From Neglectibacter timonensis (GTDB lineage: Bacteria; Bacillota; Clostridia; Oscillospirales; Acutalibacteraceae), in assembly GCF_900048895.1 (NCBI RefSeq), contig NZ_LT160640.1, positions 1,607,865 to 1,671,864 of the forward strand: a stretch of DNA of 64,000 bases. Direction: 5' to 3'. The translations under genes were made by a program, and so were the position numbers. This document shows positions 8,059 to 16,470 of the stretch, piece by piece. The notes beneath the pieces were generated by a model. It made no database searches and was not told the DNA's origin. It worked only from the letters and a program-made list of their open reading frames with translations. Numbering within the stretch: the stretch's first letter is position 1; every line of letters begins with the position of its first letter.

Positions 8059-10428
8059 TCAACGGTAAAGCTTGGCAAAGATCAGCCCGCCCGCCAAAAA
8101 CAACGCCGAAACTCCCAGCAGAAGTCCCGTTTCCAGGGAAGCGGAGGCAGCCTGACCCGCAGACTCGGAGCCGGGTATCCCCGGCATTCCGACGCCCGCC
8201 TGCCCACGGCTCCAGTTTTCCCAATCCTGTCCGGGCTGTTCCGCAGGAGGCTCTGTCTCCGGGCCGCTTTCCCCTTCCGCAGAATCCGCGGGGGAATCCT
8301 GGGAAGCCTCTGAAGAGGAAGAGGAGGTTTCCTCTTTCCCCCCGCTCTTGAAGCCTTCCGGAACCTTCCCGTTCTCTGGGGGCTGCATTCCCTGCCCTTC
8401 TCCATTGGGAAGCTCCGCCCCATCCGGGGGCTCCATTCCGTCCGGAGGCGAAAATGCACCTTGATTTTCCCTTCCATCCGCCGCCGGCTGGGCCGCTGTC
8501 ACTGTTATCGTTTTCTCAGCAACTTCTTCGTCTCCTGCTGCAGCCGTCTTGTTTTCCGGCTGCTCCTGTTGCCGTTCCGTCTCGTCCTCTTCCGGAAGCG
8601 CAGCGCCGGTTTTCCCTTTTTCACCCCAGCTGCCGAATCCCATTCCGTTTCCGCCGCCCATCCCCTGGGAGCCCATGTCGGATACTGTCAGGTGGGAAGC
8701 GTCGATGAGAGCGCTGGAATCCGCTGTTTGTCCCTCTGAAGTGGAAGGAATGGAACCATCCAGCTGTCCCCGGATACTCTCCGCCCGGAGCAGGCAGAAT
8801 TCCTTCAGCGTGTCGGCCCCTTTGAGAAATTCCTCATAGGTACAGAACGCGGTGGGGTCCTTCTCCACATAAGGGGAAATCAGGGCCAGGGTTTCCTCGA
8901 AGAACTCCTCAAAATAGCCGCTTTCAAAATAGGAGGAGATAAAATCGTCAAAGGCTTCGTGATATTGCTGCGTGTAGGCGTCATTTTCAAAAATCCAGGC
9001 AACCATAGGGCGTTCGGAAAGCTCGCCGCTGGAAACGGGGGAATCGATGGGGGAATTCACAGAGGAAGTGGCGCCATCCCCACCCCCCATAGCTCCCATC
9101 CCCATACCCCCGAAAGCCAGGTTGTAGTCCCAGGCGATCATGGAAAGAAGCCCTTCGTCCTCATGGAGGTAATAGTTGTGGATAATGCTGCCGGTATAGC
9201 TGTCGCCGTTGAGCACAAAATTGTGCGCTACAAAATAGCTGATCACCTCATCCACATTTACAGATTCCTCGATGTTCCCCTCGTTCAAATTCTTCAGGGC
9301 CTGGATGAGCCGGTCCTTATCGGCATTCGTCACATCAAATACCGCGTTGTCGAAGATATTGGGGTAGCTGTCGTAAGATTCATCCGTATAGACCAGCAGA
9401 ACGTCCGAGCTGCCTCCCATCCCTGCCATGCCGCCAAAACCTTTTCCTTCGCCGCTTTCTCCTGCATCGGGAAGCTGCATCCCCCCGCCCTCGGAGAAAC
9501 CCCCGCCCTGCAGGAGGGACGCCAGTCGCTGCAGTTCTTCCGGCAGCGTGATTCCGCCCTCTTCCAGACGGGCGAGGATGGCCTGAAGGTCATCCGGCAG
9601 GACCAAAGCTCCGGACTCCAGCTCTTCCAGAATGGTTTGCACCTCTTCAGGATAAGCGCCGCTCTCATCTTTCAGGCCTTCCAGCAAGGTCTTCCAATCG
9701 CCGAACGAATTCCCGCCGCCGGGGCCGCCTTCCATCCCTTCCGGCAGTTCCTGTCCCACTTCATTTCGATTTTTGGCTTCGGCTCCCCGACCGCCTCCGC
9801 CCATAGACATGCTGTCGGGCTTGTATATCGCGCCGTAATCGGAGCCGTAGGTCCGCTCGGCAAAACTCTCTTCCACACCCTCCGCGGCGATATAGAGGCC
9901 CCAGTCCTCGCCGTTTACCGTGATCCAGACATAGCTTGTCAGCGGCGTTTCCGCGCCCGTATAGGCCATCATCTGGTAGCAGAGATAATCCTTCATATAG
10001 GTGTTATCCTGTATGACATTGTTCAGGCAGAGCTTGTCGAGGCCGTAATAGGTAGAGGTGCTGTCATAATGGTCAAACTCAATTTTGAAGCTGTACCGGT
10101 CGGAATCCGAATTTGCCACCGTGCTTAGGGAGGTGTTCCCCTTAGGCCGGATTCCCACATTTTTATAGCTTTCCCCATCAATGACCAGCGCGCAGGAGAT
10201 ATATTCCTCCGCCATGGCGTTTGAGAGCATCTCCTGCCAGTCGTCTTCATCGGCCACAATATCTACCGTATGAACCCTGCTGGTATCAAAAATTCTGGAC
10301 ACATAGGGCATATCTGCGGCGGCGGCTTCCAAAAATATACCGCCTCCGCCCAGAAACAGCACCGTGACCAGCACCATAAAAACTGCCGTCACCATACAGA
10401 TGAGATCGATGCGCTTGCTTTTGGACAT
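8059..10428 (-). CDS. CotH-family (spore-coat-type) kinase domain protein, membrane-anchored
   Basis: A 789-residue exported protein: N-terminal membrane segment (about 10-35), then a CotH domain (about 40-580). CotH enzymes are atypical protein kinases. Supporting stretches are NVGIRPKGNTSL, YSFKIEFDHYD, GLDKLCLNNVIQDNTYMKDYL and the likely metal-binding IAWDYNLAFGGM. A Gly/Met-rich, acidic insertion (about 205-340) interrupts the domain. The C-terminal 190 residues are low-complexity Pro/Glu/Gly and end in a membrane segment followed by KLYR. This suggests an extracellular kinase anchored at both ends, not a coat protein proper. Last gene of the VTC-DUF4956-CotH operon. ATG at 10428 after AAAGGGGG. 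Confidence 0.82.
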   Translation of the reverse strand: MSKSKRIDLICMVTAVFMVLVTVLFLGGGGIFLEAAAADMPYVSRIFDTSRVHTVDIVADEDDWQEMLSNAMAEEYISCALVIDGESYKNVGIRPKGNTSLSTVANSDSDRYSFKIEFDHYDSTSTYYGLDKLCLNNVIQDNTYMKDYLCYQMMAYTGAETPLTSYVWITVNGEDWGLYIAAEGVEESFAERTYGSDYGAIYKPDSMSMGGGGRGAEAKNRNEVGQELPEGMEGGPGGGNSFGDWKTLLEGLKDESGAYPEEVQTILEELESGALVLPDDLQAILARLEEGGITLPEELQRLASLLQGGGFSEGGGMQLPDAGESGEGKGFGGMAGMGGSSDVLLVYTDESYDSYPNIFDNAVFDVTNADKDRLIQALKNLNEGNIEESVNVDEVISYFVAHNFVLNGDSYTGSIIHNYYLHEDEGLLSMIAWDYNLAFGGMGMGAMGGGDGATSSVNSPIDSPVSSGELSERPMVAWIFENDAYTQQYHEAFDDFISSYFESGYFEEFFEETLALISPYVEKDPTAFCTYEEFLKGADTLKEFCLLRAESIRGQLDGSIPSTSEGQTADSSALIDASHLTVSDMGSQGMGGGNGMGFGSWGEKGKTGAALPEEDETERQQEQPENKTAAAGDEEVAEKTITVTAAQPAADGRENQGAFSPPDGMEPPDGAELPNGEGQGMQPPENGKVPEGFKSGGKEETSSSSSEASQDSPADSAEGESGPETEPPAEQPGQDWENWSRGQAGVGMPGIPGSESAGQAASASLETGLLLGVSALFLAGGLIFAKLYR

Positions 10429-10513
10429 AGTTGGAGTTTTCCCCCTTTCTTAGGCCATCTATCTTTGGTATGTTTCAACTGACCCGGTATTCTTTGTCCC
10501 AGGGAAGCACCAT

Positions 10514-11185
10514 TCACCCCATATACTCCCCATTGTAGCTGACGAGCACCGCACTGGTGACGCCGCTGATTCCGGTAAGCCCGTTGACAAAGGAGGTGTC
10601 GCTGCCCTTCAGGCGGATTTCGTAGTTGAGCTCGATCTGATCCCTGGTGACGGTTTTGCTTTTTACCACGCTTTTCTCCACCGTTGCAGCCAGAAAGTCC
10701 CGAGCCATCTGTTCGGCGTGATCATCCTCACAGGTGATCACCGCAAGATAGGGGTTCTGATGGGGCTTCCGGTTCACAAATACCAGCAGCATCACCCCGA
10801 TGACTACGCTGCCGATGACAGCCAGAGGGATCATGCCCGCTGCCAGGACGATTCCCGCGGCAATGGCCCAGAAGAGGAAGGCGATGTCCAGCGGTTCCTT
10901 GATGGCGGTGCGGAAGCGGACGATGGAGAGCGCGCCTACCATGCCCAGAGAGAGCACCACATTGCTGGTCACCGCCAAAATGACCAGGGTGGTGATCATG
11001 GTCATGGCGATGAGAGAGACGCCGAAGCCGGCGGAATACATCACGCCGCTGTAGGTCTTTTTATAGACGAAGAAGATGAACAGGCCCACGCAAAAGGAAA
11101 GCACAATGGCCAGGACCATATCCAACACTGTGACGCTGGTCACATTTTCCAAAAAATTCGATTTGAAGATATCGCTGAAAGTCAT
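10514..11185 (-). CDS. DUF4956 membrane protein
   Basis: A 223-residue protein with four to five membrane segments in residues 20-145 (LDMVLAIVLSFCVGLFIFFVY; ALSIVRFRTAIKEPLDIAFLFWAIAAGI) and a cytoplasmic C-terminal ferredoxin-like part (about 150-223). The VRFRTAIKEPLD segment is characteristic of DUF4956. Function is unknown; family members are regularly encoded with VTC-domain proteins, implying a joint membrane-associated role. It lies 54 bases after the VTC gene and 85 before cotH on the same strand. Confidence 0.85.
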   Translation of the reverse strand: MTFSDIFKSNFLENVTSVTVLDMVLAIVLSFCVGLFIFFVYKKTYSGVMYSAGFGVSLIAMTMITTLVILAVTSNVVLSLGMVGALSIVRFRTAIKEPLDIAFLFWAIAAGIVLAAGMIPLAVIGSVVIGVMLLVFVNRKPHQNPYLAVITCEDDHAEQMARDFLAATVEKSVVKSKTVTRDQIELNYEIRLKGSDTSFVNGLTGISGVTSAVLVSYNGEYMG

Positions 11186-11239
11186 AAAGGTTACTCCTGT
11201 TCTGTTTTTATTTTTGACGGCGCCTGACCCGGTTCTCCC

Positions 11240-11917
11240 TCAGCCGAAAGCCCGGGAGGCCGCATATTTGGAAAACGCGCCCGCCTGCCGGTTTCCCAGC
11301 TGCACCAGATCCCGGATCATCTCCGGCAGAAATTCATCGTATTTCACCTCCAGCAGGACGCCGTTTCCCGCTGGAAGCATGGCAAGGGGCTTTTCCAGCA
11401 GATCGGGCCGAAACGGCGCCGTGTGAAGCTCCCGGTCCAGCGTGATCCGCACGTTCCCAGGAGGGAACACAAAGGGCTCCCGCAGATAATCCACCACCGT
11501 TTTCGGCCTCAGCTGCTGCGTCTTCATCTTACCGTAAAGTTCTGCCGCCACCGGACGGCCGGACACCTTCATCCAGCCCGTGTCCCCATGGAACAGCCGG
11601 TCCGCTTCCTGAGCCGTGATGCTGTCTCCCTTTTTGCTGCAGAGGCCGTCCCGTTTGCTCTTTTTTTCCAATGTGAGATAGGAAAGCTCGCCGTTGTAAT
11701 ACCGAATCCGGAATTTTTCCCGGTTGTTCACGCCGTCCAGCTTTTCCCGCAGGGCCTTGTCTTCCAAATTGTCAAAATAGACGCTGCGAATCCCATATTC
11801 CCCTGTGGTTCCTGCATGGGGATCATGCCGCAGCGCCGCCAAAAGACGGGAGCGGACGATGAAATAGTCGCTCACGCTGAGGGCAAACTTGTATTCATGC
11901 CTGTACTTCAGTTCCAA
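11240..11917 (-). CDS. VTC-domain protein (polyphosphate polymerase family)
   Basis: A 225-residue VTC domain of the CYTH/triphosphate-tunnel superfamily. In yeast Vtc4 this domain polymerises polyphosphate from ATP. Characteristic strands are visible in order: EYKFALS (10), RSVYFDN (45), KFRIRYYNG (67), LEKKSKRDG (83), RITLDREL (157) and LLEVKYDEFLP (186), supplying the basic/acidic tunnel residues. It has no membrane segment and could act with the DUF4956 protein. First gene of the operon, starting 263 bp from a divergent two-component system. Polyphosphate synthesis by this protein is inferred from the family. Confidence 0.85.
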   Translation of the reverse strand: MELKYRHEYKFALSVSDYFIVRSRLLAALRHDPHAGTTGEYGIRSVYFDNLEDKALREKLDGVNNREKFRIRYYNGELSYLTLEKKSKRDGLCSKKGDSITAQEADRLFHGDTGWMKVSGRPVAAELYGKMKTQQLRPKTVVDYLREPFVFPPGNVRITLDRELHTAPFRPDLLEKPLAMLPAGNGVLLEVKYDEFLPEMIRDLVQLGNRQAGAFSKYAASRAFG

Positions 11918-11999
11918 TTGCAGTCATCCCTTCTCCGGTTGTTACCGGTTTCTGTGATGTTCCCGATTGTAGAAGCTCCGCCTTAAACAAGCCTGAAAA

Positions 12000-12067
12000 T
12001 TTCACGTGGATTTTACGTTCTGGATTTCAGGTTCCTTTCAGATTCTACTGCTAAAATGTGATATAAT
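12000..12067 (+). promoter_or_regulatory. Response-regulator promoter with phased TTTCA repeats
   Basis: Four TTTCA/TTTA-type elements start at 12000, 12012, 12025 and 12036 (TTTCACG, TTTACG, TTTCAGG, TTTCAGA), 11-13 bp apart, just before a TATAAT at 12062-12067. No good -35 box is present. Phased direct repeats with a poor -35 are typical of OmpR-type regulator activation, so autoregulation of the downstream regulator gene is inferred. The same sites could also affect the divergent VTC operon. Confidence 0.45.
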
Positions 12068-12180
12068 ATAAGATCTAAAAGACAACGCCTCTCCCTCAAA
12101 GCCTGCAGCGCCTGGAACTGACCGAAAAGCCACAGAAGCCGGAGAGCGCGAAACAAGTAAGAAAAAAGGGGAGATTTCTG

Positions 12181-12861
12181 ATGCGCATTCTGGTTGTGGA
12201 GGATGAAAAAAGGCTCGCAGACACACTGTGTGAGCTGCTCGCTTACCACAGGTATACCGCAGATGCGGCGTATGACGGCGAAACCGGACTTGACAACGCT
12301 TTGAGCGGCATCTATGACGCCGTGATTCTCGATGTGATGATGCCGAAAAAAAACGGCTATCAGGTGGTGCAGGAGCTCCGGAAGGCAGGCGTCAGCACTC
12401 CGGTGCTGATGCTCACTGCAAAATCTGAAACCAGCGATAAGGTGGAGGGCCTGGATCATGGCGCAGACTACTACCTGACAAAGCCCTTTGAAACCGAAGA
12501 GCTGCTGGCCTGCCTGCGGGCTCTGCTGCGCAGGCAGGAGGAAATCGTGCCGGAGGAGCTGACCTTTGAGGGCCTTTCCCTGAATCTTTCCTCCTGTGTG
12601 CTCAGCTACGAGGGCCATTCCGTACGCCTGAGTTCCAAGGAATTTGAGATGATGCGGCTCTTGCTTTCCGGCAGCGGAAATGTCATCCCCAAGGAAACCC
12701 TGCTTTTGAAGGTATGGGGGTATGATTCCCAGGCGGAGGATAACCATGTGGAGGTTTATATTTCGTTCCTGAGAAAGAAACTGTTTCACATCCATTGCCC
12801 TGTCACCATTGAATCGGCCCGCCGCCTGGGCTATTTTCTGAAGGGAACGGACACGGTATGA
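12181..12861 (+). CDS. OmpR-family response regulator
   Basis: A 226-residue regulator: receiver domain (1-118) with acidic pocket VEDE, phospho-acceptor Asp in AVILDVMMP (about residue 51) and the conserved Lys in YYLTKPF. This is followed by a winged-helix DNA-binding domain (about 128-224; KEFEMMRLLL, VEVYISFLRKKL). It overlaps the histidine kinase gene by 4 bases (ATGA), so the two are translationally coupled. It is divergent from the VTC-DUF4956-CotH operon, a likely target. Confidence 0.94.
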   Translation: MRILVVEDEKRLADTLCELLAYHRYTADAAYDGETGLDNALSGIYDAVILDVMMPKKNGYQVVQELRKAGVSTPVLMLTAKSETSDKVEGLDHGADYYLTKPFETEELLACLRALLRRQEEIVPEELTFEGLSLNLSSCVLSYEGHSVRLSSKEFEMMRLLLSGSGNVIPKETLLLKVWGYDSQAEDNHVEVYISFLRKKLFHIHCPVTIESARRLGYFLKGTDTV

Positions 12862-14117
12862 TTCAAAAGCTTCGCAGAAAATTTGTGGCCGTCGTCATGG
12901 GCGTAGCCGCCTTCCTTCTGCTCGCCGTGTTCGTCATTCTGCTGGTCACCACCCAGACCGGGATGGAACGGCAGGGCATGGACATGCTGGGAAGCGCTTT
13001 GGACAGCGCCCTGCGCAAGGACGGCTTTTTCAAGCAGGCCGTACCGGACGGCCTGCTTCCAGGAGAGGCAGAAAACAACGGCAGAAAGTGGAACGGGCGG
13101 TTTAACGTCTTCACCGCGCTGGTGGACGGCGGCGGGAATGTCATTGTCCAGGCCAAGGTATCCTTTCTGCAGGAGGAGCTGGACTCGGAGGCCATTGAGG
13201 AACTGGTTCGTACGGCTGCAGCTTCGTCCAGCTACTCAGGCGTGCTTCCTGCCAGCCATCTCCGCTATCTGAAAAGGGACGTGGGAAACAGCATGATCGT
13301 GGCCTTTGCCGACACCTCGGGTGAGGCCAGTGCTATGGCGGAGCTGATCAAGAACTCCCTGATCGTAGGCCTCGCAACCCTGCTGGTATTCTTCGGCGCC
13401 AGTCTCCTTCTAGCCCGCTGGGCAGTCCGCCCCGTGGAGAAGGCCTGGCAGCAGCAGAAGCAGTTTGTAGGAGACGCCTCCCACGAGCTGAAAACCCCTC
13501 TCACAGTAATCTTATCCAACGCCGACATGATCCTCAGCCATCCGGAGGAGCAGCCCCGGCGCTGGGCAGAAAATATCAAGGCGGAATCGGTGCGTATGAA
13601 GCATCTGACGGAGGAGCTGCTCTCCCTGACGAGGTCAGAGGACGCCCAACGGAAACCGGTGCTCCAACGGGTGGATTTTTCCTATCTGGTGACCGACAGC
13701 ATCCTGCTGTTCGACGCTTCGGTGTTCGAAAGCGGGAAAGCTTTATCCTACGATGTGGAGGAGGAAATCCATGTGGTGGGGGACGCCCCTGCCCTCTCCC
13801 AGCTGCTGGAGATCCTGCTGGACAACGCGGTGAAGTATTCCCCGGAGGGCGGAACCATCGCCCTCCGGCTGGAAACGGCAGGCAGAAATGCAAAACTTTC
13901 TGTCTCCAATACGGGGCAGCCCATACCTGAACAGGACCTTCCCCACATTTTTGAACGCTTTTACCGGGGAGACCCTTCCCGCCAATCCACCGGAGGCCAT
14001 GGCCTCGGCCTGGCTATTGCCCGGAGCATCGTGGAGGTCCATAAGGGTAAAATTTGGGCAGAATGCCGAAATGGGCTCGTTATTTTTACCGTTTCACTCC
14101 CCTGTGAGAAAAAATAG
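12858..14117 (+). CDS. Sensor histidine kinase
   Basis: A 419-residue membrane kinase with segments near 10-35 and 165-190 flanking a roughly 130-residue extracellular sensor region. H-box DASHELKTPLTVIL (His near 207), N-box LDNAVKYSPEGG, and G boxes HIFERFYRGD and GGHGLGLAIA are all intact. It is the partner of the preceding response regulator. The signal is unknown; the adjacent polyphosphate/CotH operon suggests an envelope or phosphate-related cue (inference). Confidence 0.93.
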   Translation: MIQKLRRKFVAVVMGVAAFLLLAVFVILLVTTQTGMERQGMDMLGSALDSALRKDGFFKQAVPDGLLPGEAENNGRKWNGRFNVFTALVDGGGNVIVQAKVSFLQEELDSEAIEELVRTAAASSSYSGVLPASHLRYLKRDVGNSMIVAFADTSGEASAMAELIKNSLIVGLATLLVFFGASLLLARWAVRPVEKAWQQQKQFVGDASHELKTPLTVILSNADMILSHPEEQPRRWAENIKAESVRMKHLTEELLSLTRSEDAQRKPVLQRVDFSYLVTDSILLFDASVFESGKALSYDVEEEIHVVGDAPALSQLLEILLDNAVKYSPEGGTIALRLETAGRNAKLSVSNTGQPIPEQDLPHIFERFYRGDPSRQSTGGHGLGLAIARSIVEVHKGKIWAECRNGLVIFTVSLPCEKK

Positions 14118-14208
14118 CCGGAAAATAGGTTATAAATTTTACGTCCATTCACAAAAAGTTCATCTTTTTTCAACAATTTCGCAATCTAGTTTCGGTATGC
14201 TTGCTGTT

Positions 14209-14239
14209 AGCAGACTAACAAACTGAAGTGTAGTCTGCT
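14209..14239 (+). promoter_or_regulatory. Inverted repeat in the HEAT-repeat gene leader
   Basis: AGCAGACTA (14209-14217) and TAGTCTGCT (14231-14239) form a perfect 9-bp inverted repeat with a 13-base loop, 36 bases before the start codon. It could be an operator or a leader hairpin; there is no T-tract, so it is not a terminator. Confidence 0.5.
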
Positions 14240-14275
14240 GAAGGAAGAACAACATAATTGGAGGTCGTTGTTATT

Positions 14276-14611
14276 ATGTTCGGCAACAAATTAGACAAAA
14301 TCCCAAAATTAGTAGAAGGCGGAAAAGAAGCTGCTCTCATCAAGCTGGCAAAGGACAAGGACAAGACTGTGAAGCTGGCCGCCATCGCAGCCCTGGGCAA
14401 GATCGGCAAGGATGATTCCTTCAATATCATGGTTCCCGATATGCTCATTGATGACGATCCGGACGTCCGCATCGCCGCTGCCCTGGCCCTCGGCGAGATG
14501 AAAAACGCCCATGCAAGCGCCCATCTGCGTTATTATCTTGAGCGTGAAAAGGACGCAAAAGTGGTTACGGCCATCAAGCAGGCAATTACCAGCCTGGGCG
14601 GCAGCGACTGA
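14276..14611 (+). CDS. Small HEAT-repeat protein
   Basis: A 111-residue soluble protein made of about three HEAT/PBS-lyase-type helical repeats: LAKDKDKTVKLAAIAALGKIG, MLIDDDPDVRIAAALALGEM, and a third from the LEREKDAKVV helix to the AITSLGG end. Such units are usually protein-interaction scaffolds; no enzymatic motif is present. GGAGG lies 11 bases before the ATG at 14276; a TTG at 14258 is possible but worse placed. It is a single gene ending in its own terminator. Confidence 0.82.
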   Translation: MFGNKLDKIPKLVEGGKEAALIKLAKDKDKTVKLAAIAALGKIGKDDSFNIMVPDMLIDDDPDVRIAAALALGEMKNAHASAHLRYYLEREKDAKVVTAIKQAITSLGGSD

Positions 14612-14650
14612 GTTTCCCTTTCTCTTTTTTTCCATCCATCTTCTGCTTGT

Positions 14651-14685
14651 AAGCCTTTCCGGGTTTTCCGGAGAGGCTTTTTGTT
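14651..14685 (+). terminator. Terminator of the HEAT-repeat gene
   Basis: A stem of AAGCCTTTCCGG (14651-14662) with CCGGAGAGGCTT (14668-14679), one mismatch region and a 5-base loop, is followed by TTTTTGTTTTT. Confidence 0.85.
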
Positions 14686-14853
14686 TTTATCCTCCCCGGA
14701 AGCTTTCGGTTCTTTTGATTCGCTGTTAGATAAAAACACAGCCAGCCATACTAAAATTGGACTTTTTTTAAGTGAGATGATATGACACATGCCTGCATAG
14801 GAAGTCCGGGTTCAAATCTCTCTGAAAACGGCCTTTCCCTATGCTCTTTCCGA

Positions 14854-14905
14854 AAAAGGACACAGGACCGCGTGCGGCAATTCGCATGCGATCCTGTGTC
14901 CTTTT
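14854..14905. terminator. Long hairpin terminator at the end of the ABC operon
   Basis: An approximately 22-bp stem around a short loop, bounded by AAAA on the left and TTTT on the right, abuts the stop codon of the last ABC gene at 14906. It can terminate that operon on the minus strand and anything read rightward. Confidence 0.85.
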
Positions 14906-15523
14906 CTATTCTCCGTCTGTCTCCACAGACAGTTCTACTACCCGTTGGCACACCCGGTCTGCCAGCGCCCGGTTATGGGTGACCATCAGCAGGCCCAGCT
15001 GCCGCTGTTCCACCTCTTTCAGCACCAGGTTCCAAATCTGTGCCTGGGTGATCACGTCCAGCATGGTACTCATCTCGTCGGCCAGCAGAAATTGTGTGCC
15101 CTCGAACAGGGAACGGGCCACGCAGAAACGCTGCAGCTCCCCGCCCGACAGCTCCCGGGGATACCGGCTGAGCCATTCCTCTTCGATTCCCAAAGCCTCC
15201 ATGATTTCCCGGCGGAACATGCCGGATTCTTCCAGCACCTTCTTCATCTTCCACCTGGGGTTGATGGCCTTTTCCGGGTGCTGGTAGATCAGCTGGACCG
15301 GGCAGACGCCCTTTTGGGGCAGCGGCTTTCCGTCCAGCAGGATTTCTCCGGAAGCAGGCTTGAGATATCCTCCCATCAGCCGCAGCAGGGTGCTCTTGCC
15401 GTAGCCGCTGGGGCCCACCAGCCCAACCCGCTCCCCTTTTTCCACGGAAAGGCTGATCTCCCGGAGAATCCAAGGGGAATGTTCCCGATACCGGAAGCTC
15501 ACGTTTTTTGCTTCAAGTCGCAT
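14906..15523 (-). CDS. ABC importer ATPase, OppF/NikE type
   Basis: A 205-residue ATPase with Walker A GPSGYGKST, signature LSGGELQRF, Walker B FLLADE and H-loop MVTHNR. It is shorter than usual OppF/NikE proteins (about 260-330) because the C-terminal oligopeptide-transporter extension is missing. It overlaps the preceding ATPase gene by 11 bases. Together they form the heterodimeric ATPase of a family-5 (peptide/nickel/opine) importer. Confidence 0.92.
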   Translation of the reverse strand: MRLEAKNVSFRYREHSPWILREISLSVEKGERVGLVGPSGYGKSTLLRLMGGYLKPASGEILLDGKPLPQKGVCPVQLIYQHPEKAINPRWKMKKVLEESGMFRREIMEALGIEEEWLSRYPRELSGGELQRFCVARSLFEGTQFLLADEMSTMLDVITQAQIWNLVLKEVEQRQLGLLMVTHNRALADRVCQRVVELSVETDGE

Positions 15524-16460
15524 GAATACACCTCACCATCCCGCCTCGCAGCTCTCTCATGGGGATTTCCCCACCGCATTCCTCCGTCCGCCAGGGGCAT
15601 CTCGGCGCGTACAGGCAGCCCTTGGGAAGCGCCTTGGCATAGGGCTGAAAGCCAGGAACCGGCTGAAAACCGTTTTGGGGCAGCGCGTTCCACAGCGCCT
15701 TGGAATAGGGGTGGCGCAGCGCCTCCGGCCCCCGGAGGAAATCCCCGGAGGGAGCGGTCTCCACCGTGGTTCCCGCATAGAATACTGCCACCCTGTCGGC
15801 CACTTGAAAGGCCAGATCGATGTCATGGGTGATGAGGACCACCGCCCTGCCCTCGTCCGCCAGCTCCCGAAAACATTGAAGAGCCTCCAGCGCCATCTCC
15901 AAATCCATGCCGGGCGTGGGCTCGTCCGCCAGAATCAAACTTGCCCCGCTGAGCACCGCCGTGGACACCAGCACCCTTCTGGCCATGCCGCCGGAAAGCT
16001 GAAACGGGTAAAGGCGATCTACCGCCTCTGCCAGATGAAACCGATCGAACACCTCTCTCTGCCGCTGTCTCCTCTCACGGCTGGGACGGGGCCCCGTCAC
16101 CTGCGGTCCCACCTTCATGGAAGGATCCAGAAAGGTGACCGACTGAGGAACCAGGGCAAATTCCTTTCCCCTGAGCCGTTCCATGTCCTTTTGCTCCAGG
16201 AGCTTTCCTCCATAGGAAATCTCCCCTTCCACAGAGGCGTTTTCCGGCAGAAGGCCCATAACGGCATGGGCCAGCAAGCTTTTTCCCGAACCGCTGGAAC
16301 CGGCTACCGCCACAATTTCACCCGGCCTCACATCCAGGTTCAGGTTCGAAATCACCTTCAGGTCGTACTGCTCCAGGCCCCTGTCGTACATCCGGAAGGA
16401 CACGGAGAGGTTTTTCACCTCCAAAACAGGCCCGGCGACAGCTGTGCTCTTTCGCTCCAT
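15513..16460 (-). CDS. ABC importer ATPase, OppD/NikD type
   Basis: A 315-residue ATPase with Walker A GSSGSGKS (near residue 50), signature LSGGMARRV, Walker B LILADEPT, H-loop LITHDID, and the C-terminal Cys-containing extension (CLYAPRCPWRTEECGG, VRCIHAT) of oligopeptide/nickel importer ATPases. The ATG at 16460 follows GGGGGAGAG; an in-frame ATG at 16478 would overlap the upstream permease gene and is less well placed. Fourth gene of the operon. Confidence 0.92.
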   Translation of the reverse strand: MERKSTAVAGPVLEVKNLSVSFRMYDRGLEQYDLKVISNLNLDVRPGEIVAVAGSSGSGKSLLAHAVMGLLPENASVEGEISYGGKLLEQKDMERLRGKEFALVPQSVTFLDPSMKVGPQVTGPRPSRERRQRQREVFDRFHLAEAVDRLYPFQLSGGMARRVLVSTAVLSGASLILADEPTPGMDLEMALEALQCFRELADEGRAVVLITHDIDLAFQVADRVAVFYAGTTVETAPSGDFLRGPEALRHPYSKALWNALPQNGFQPVPGFQPYAKALPKGCLYAPRCPWRTEECGGEIPMRELRGGMVRCIHAT

Positions 16461-16470
16461 TTCTCTCCCC

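Noticed and set aside
14795..14830. tRNA-like GGGTTCAAATC segment
   Set aside because: It looks like a T-arm loop, but the flanking bases do not pair and no acceptor, D or anticodon stem can be drawn.
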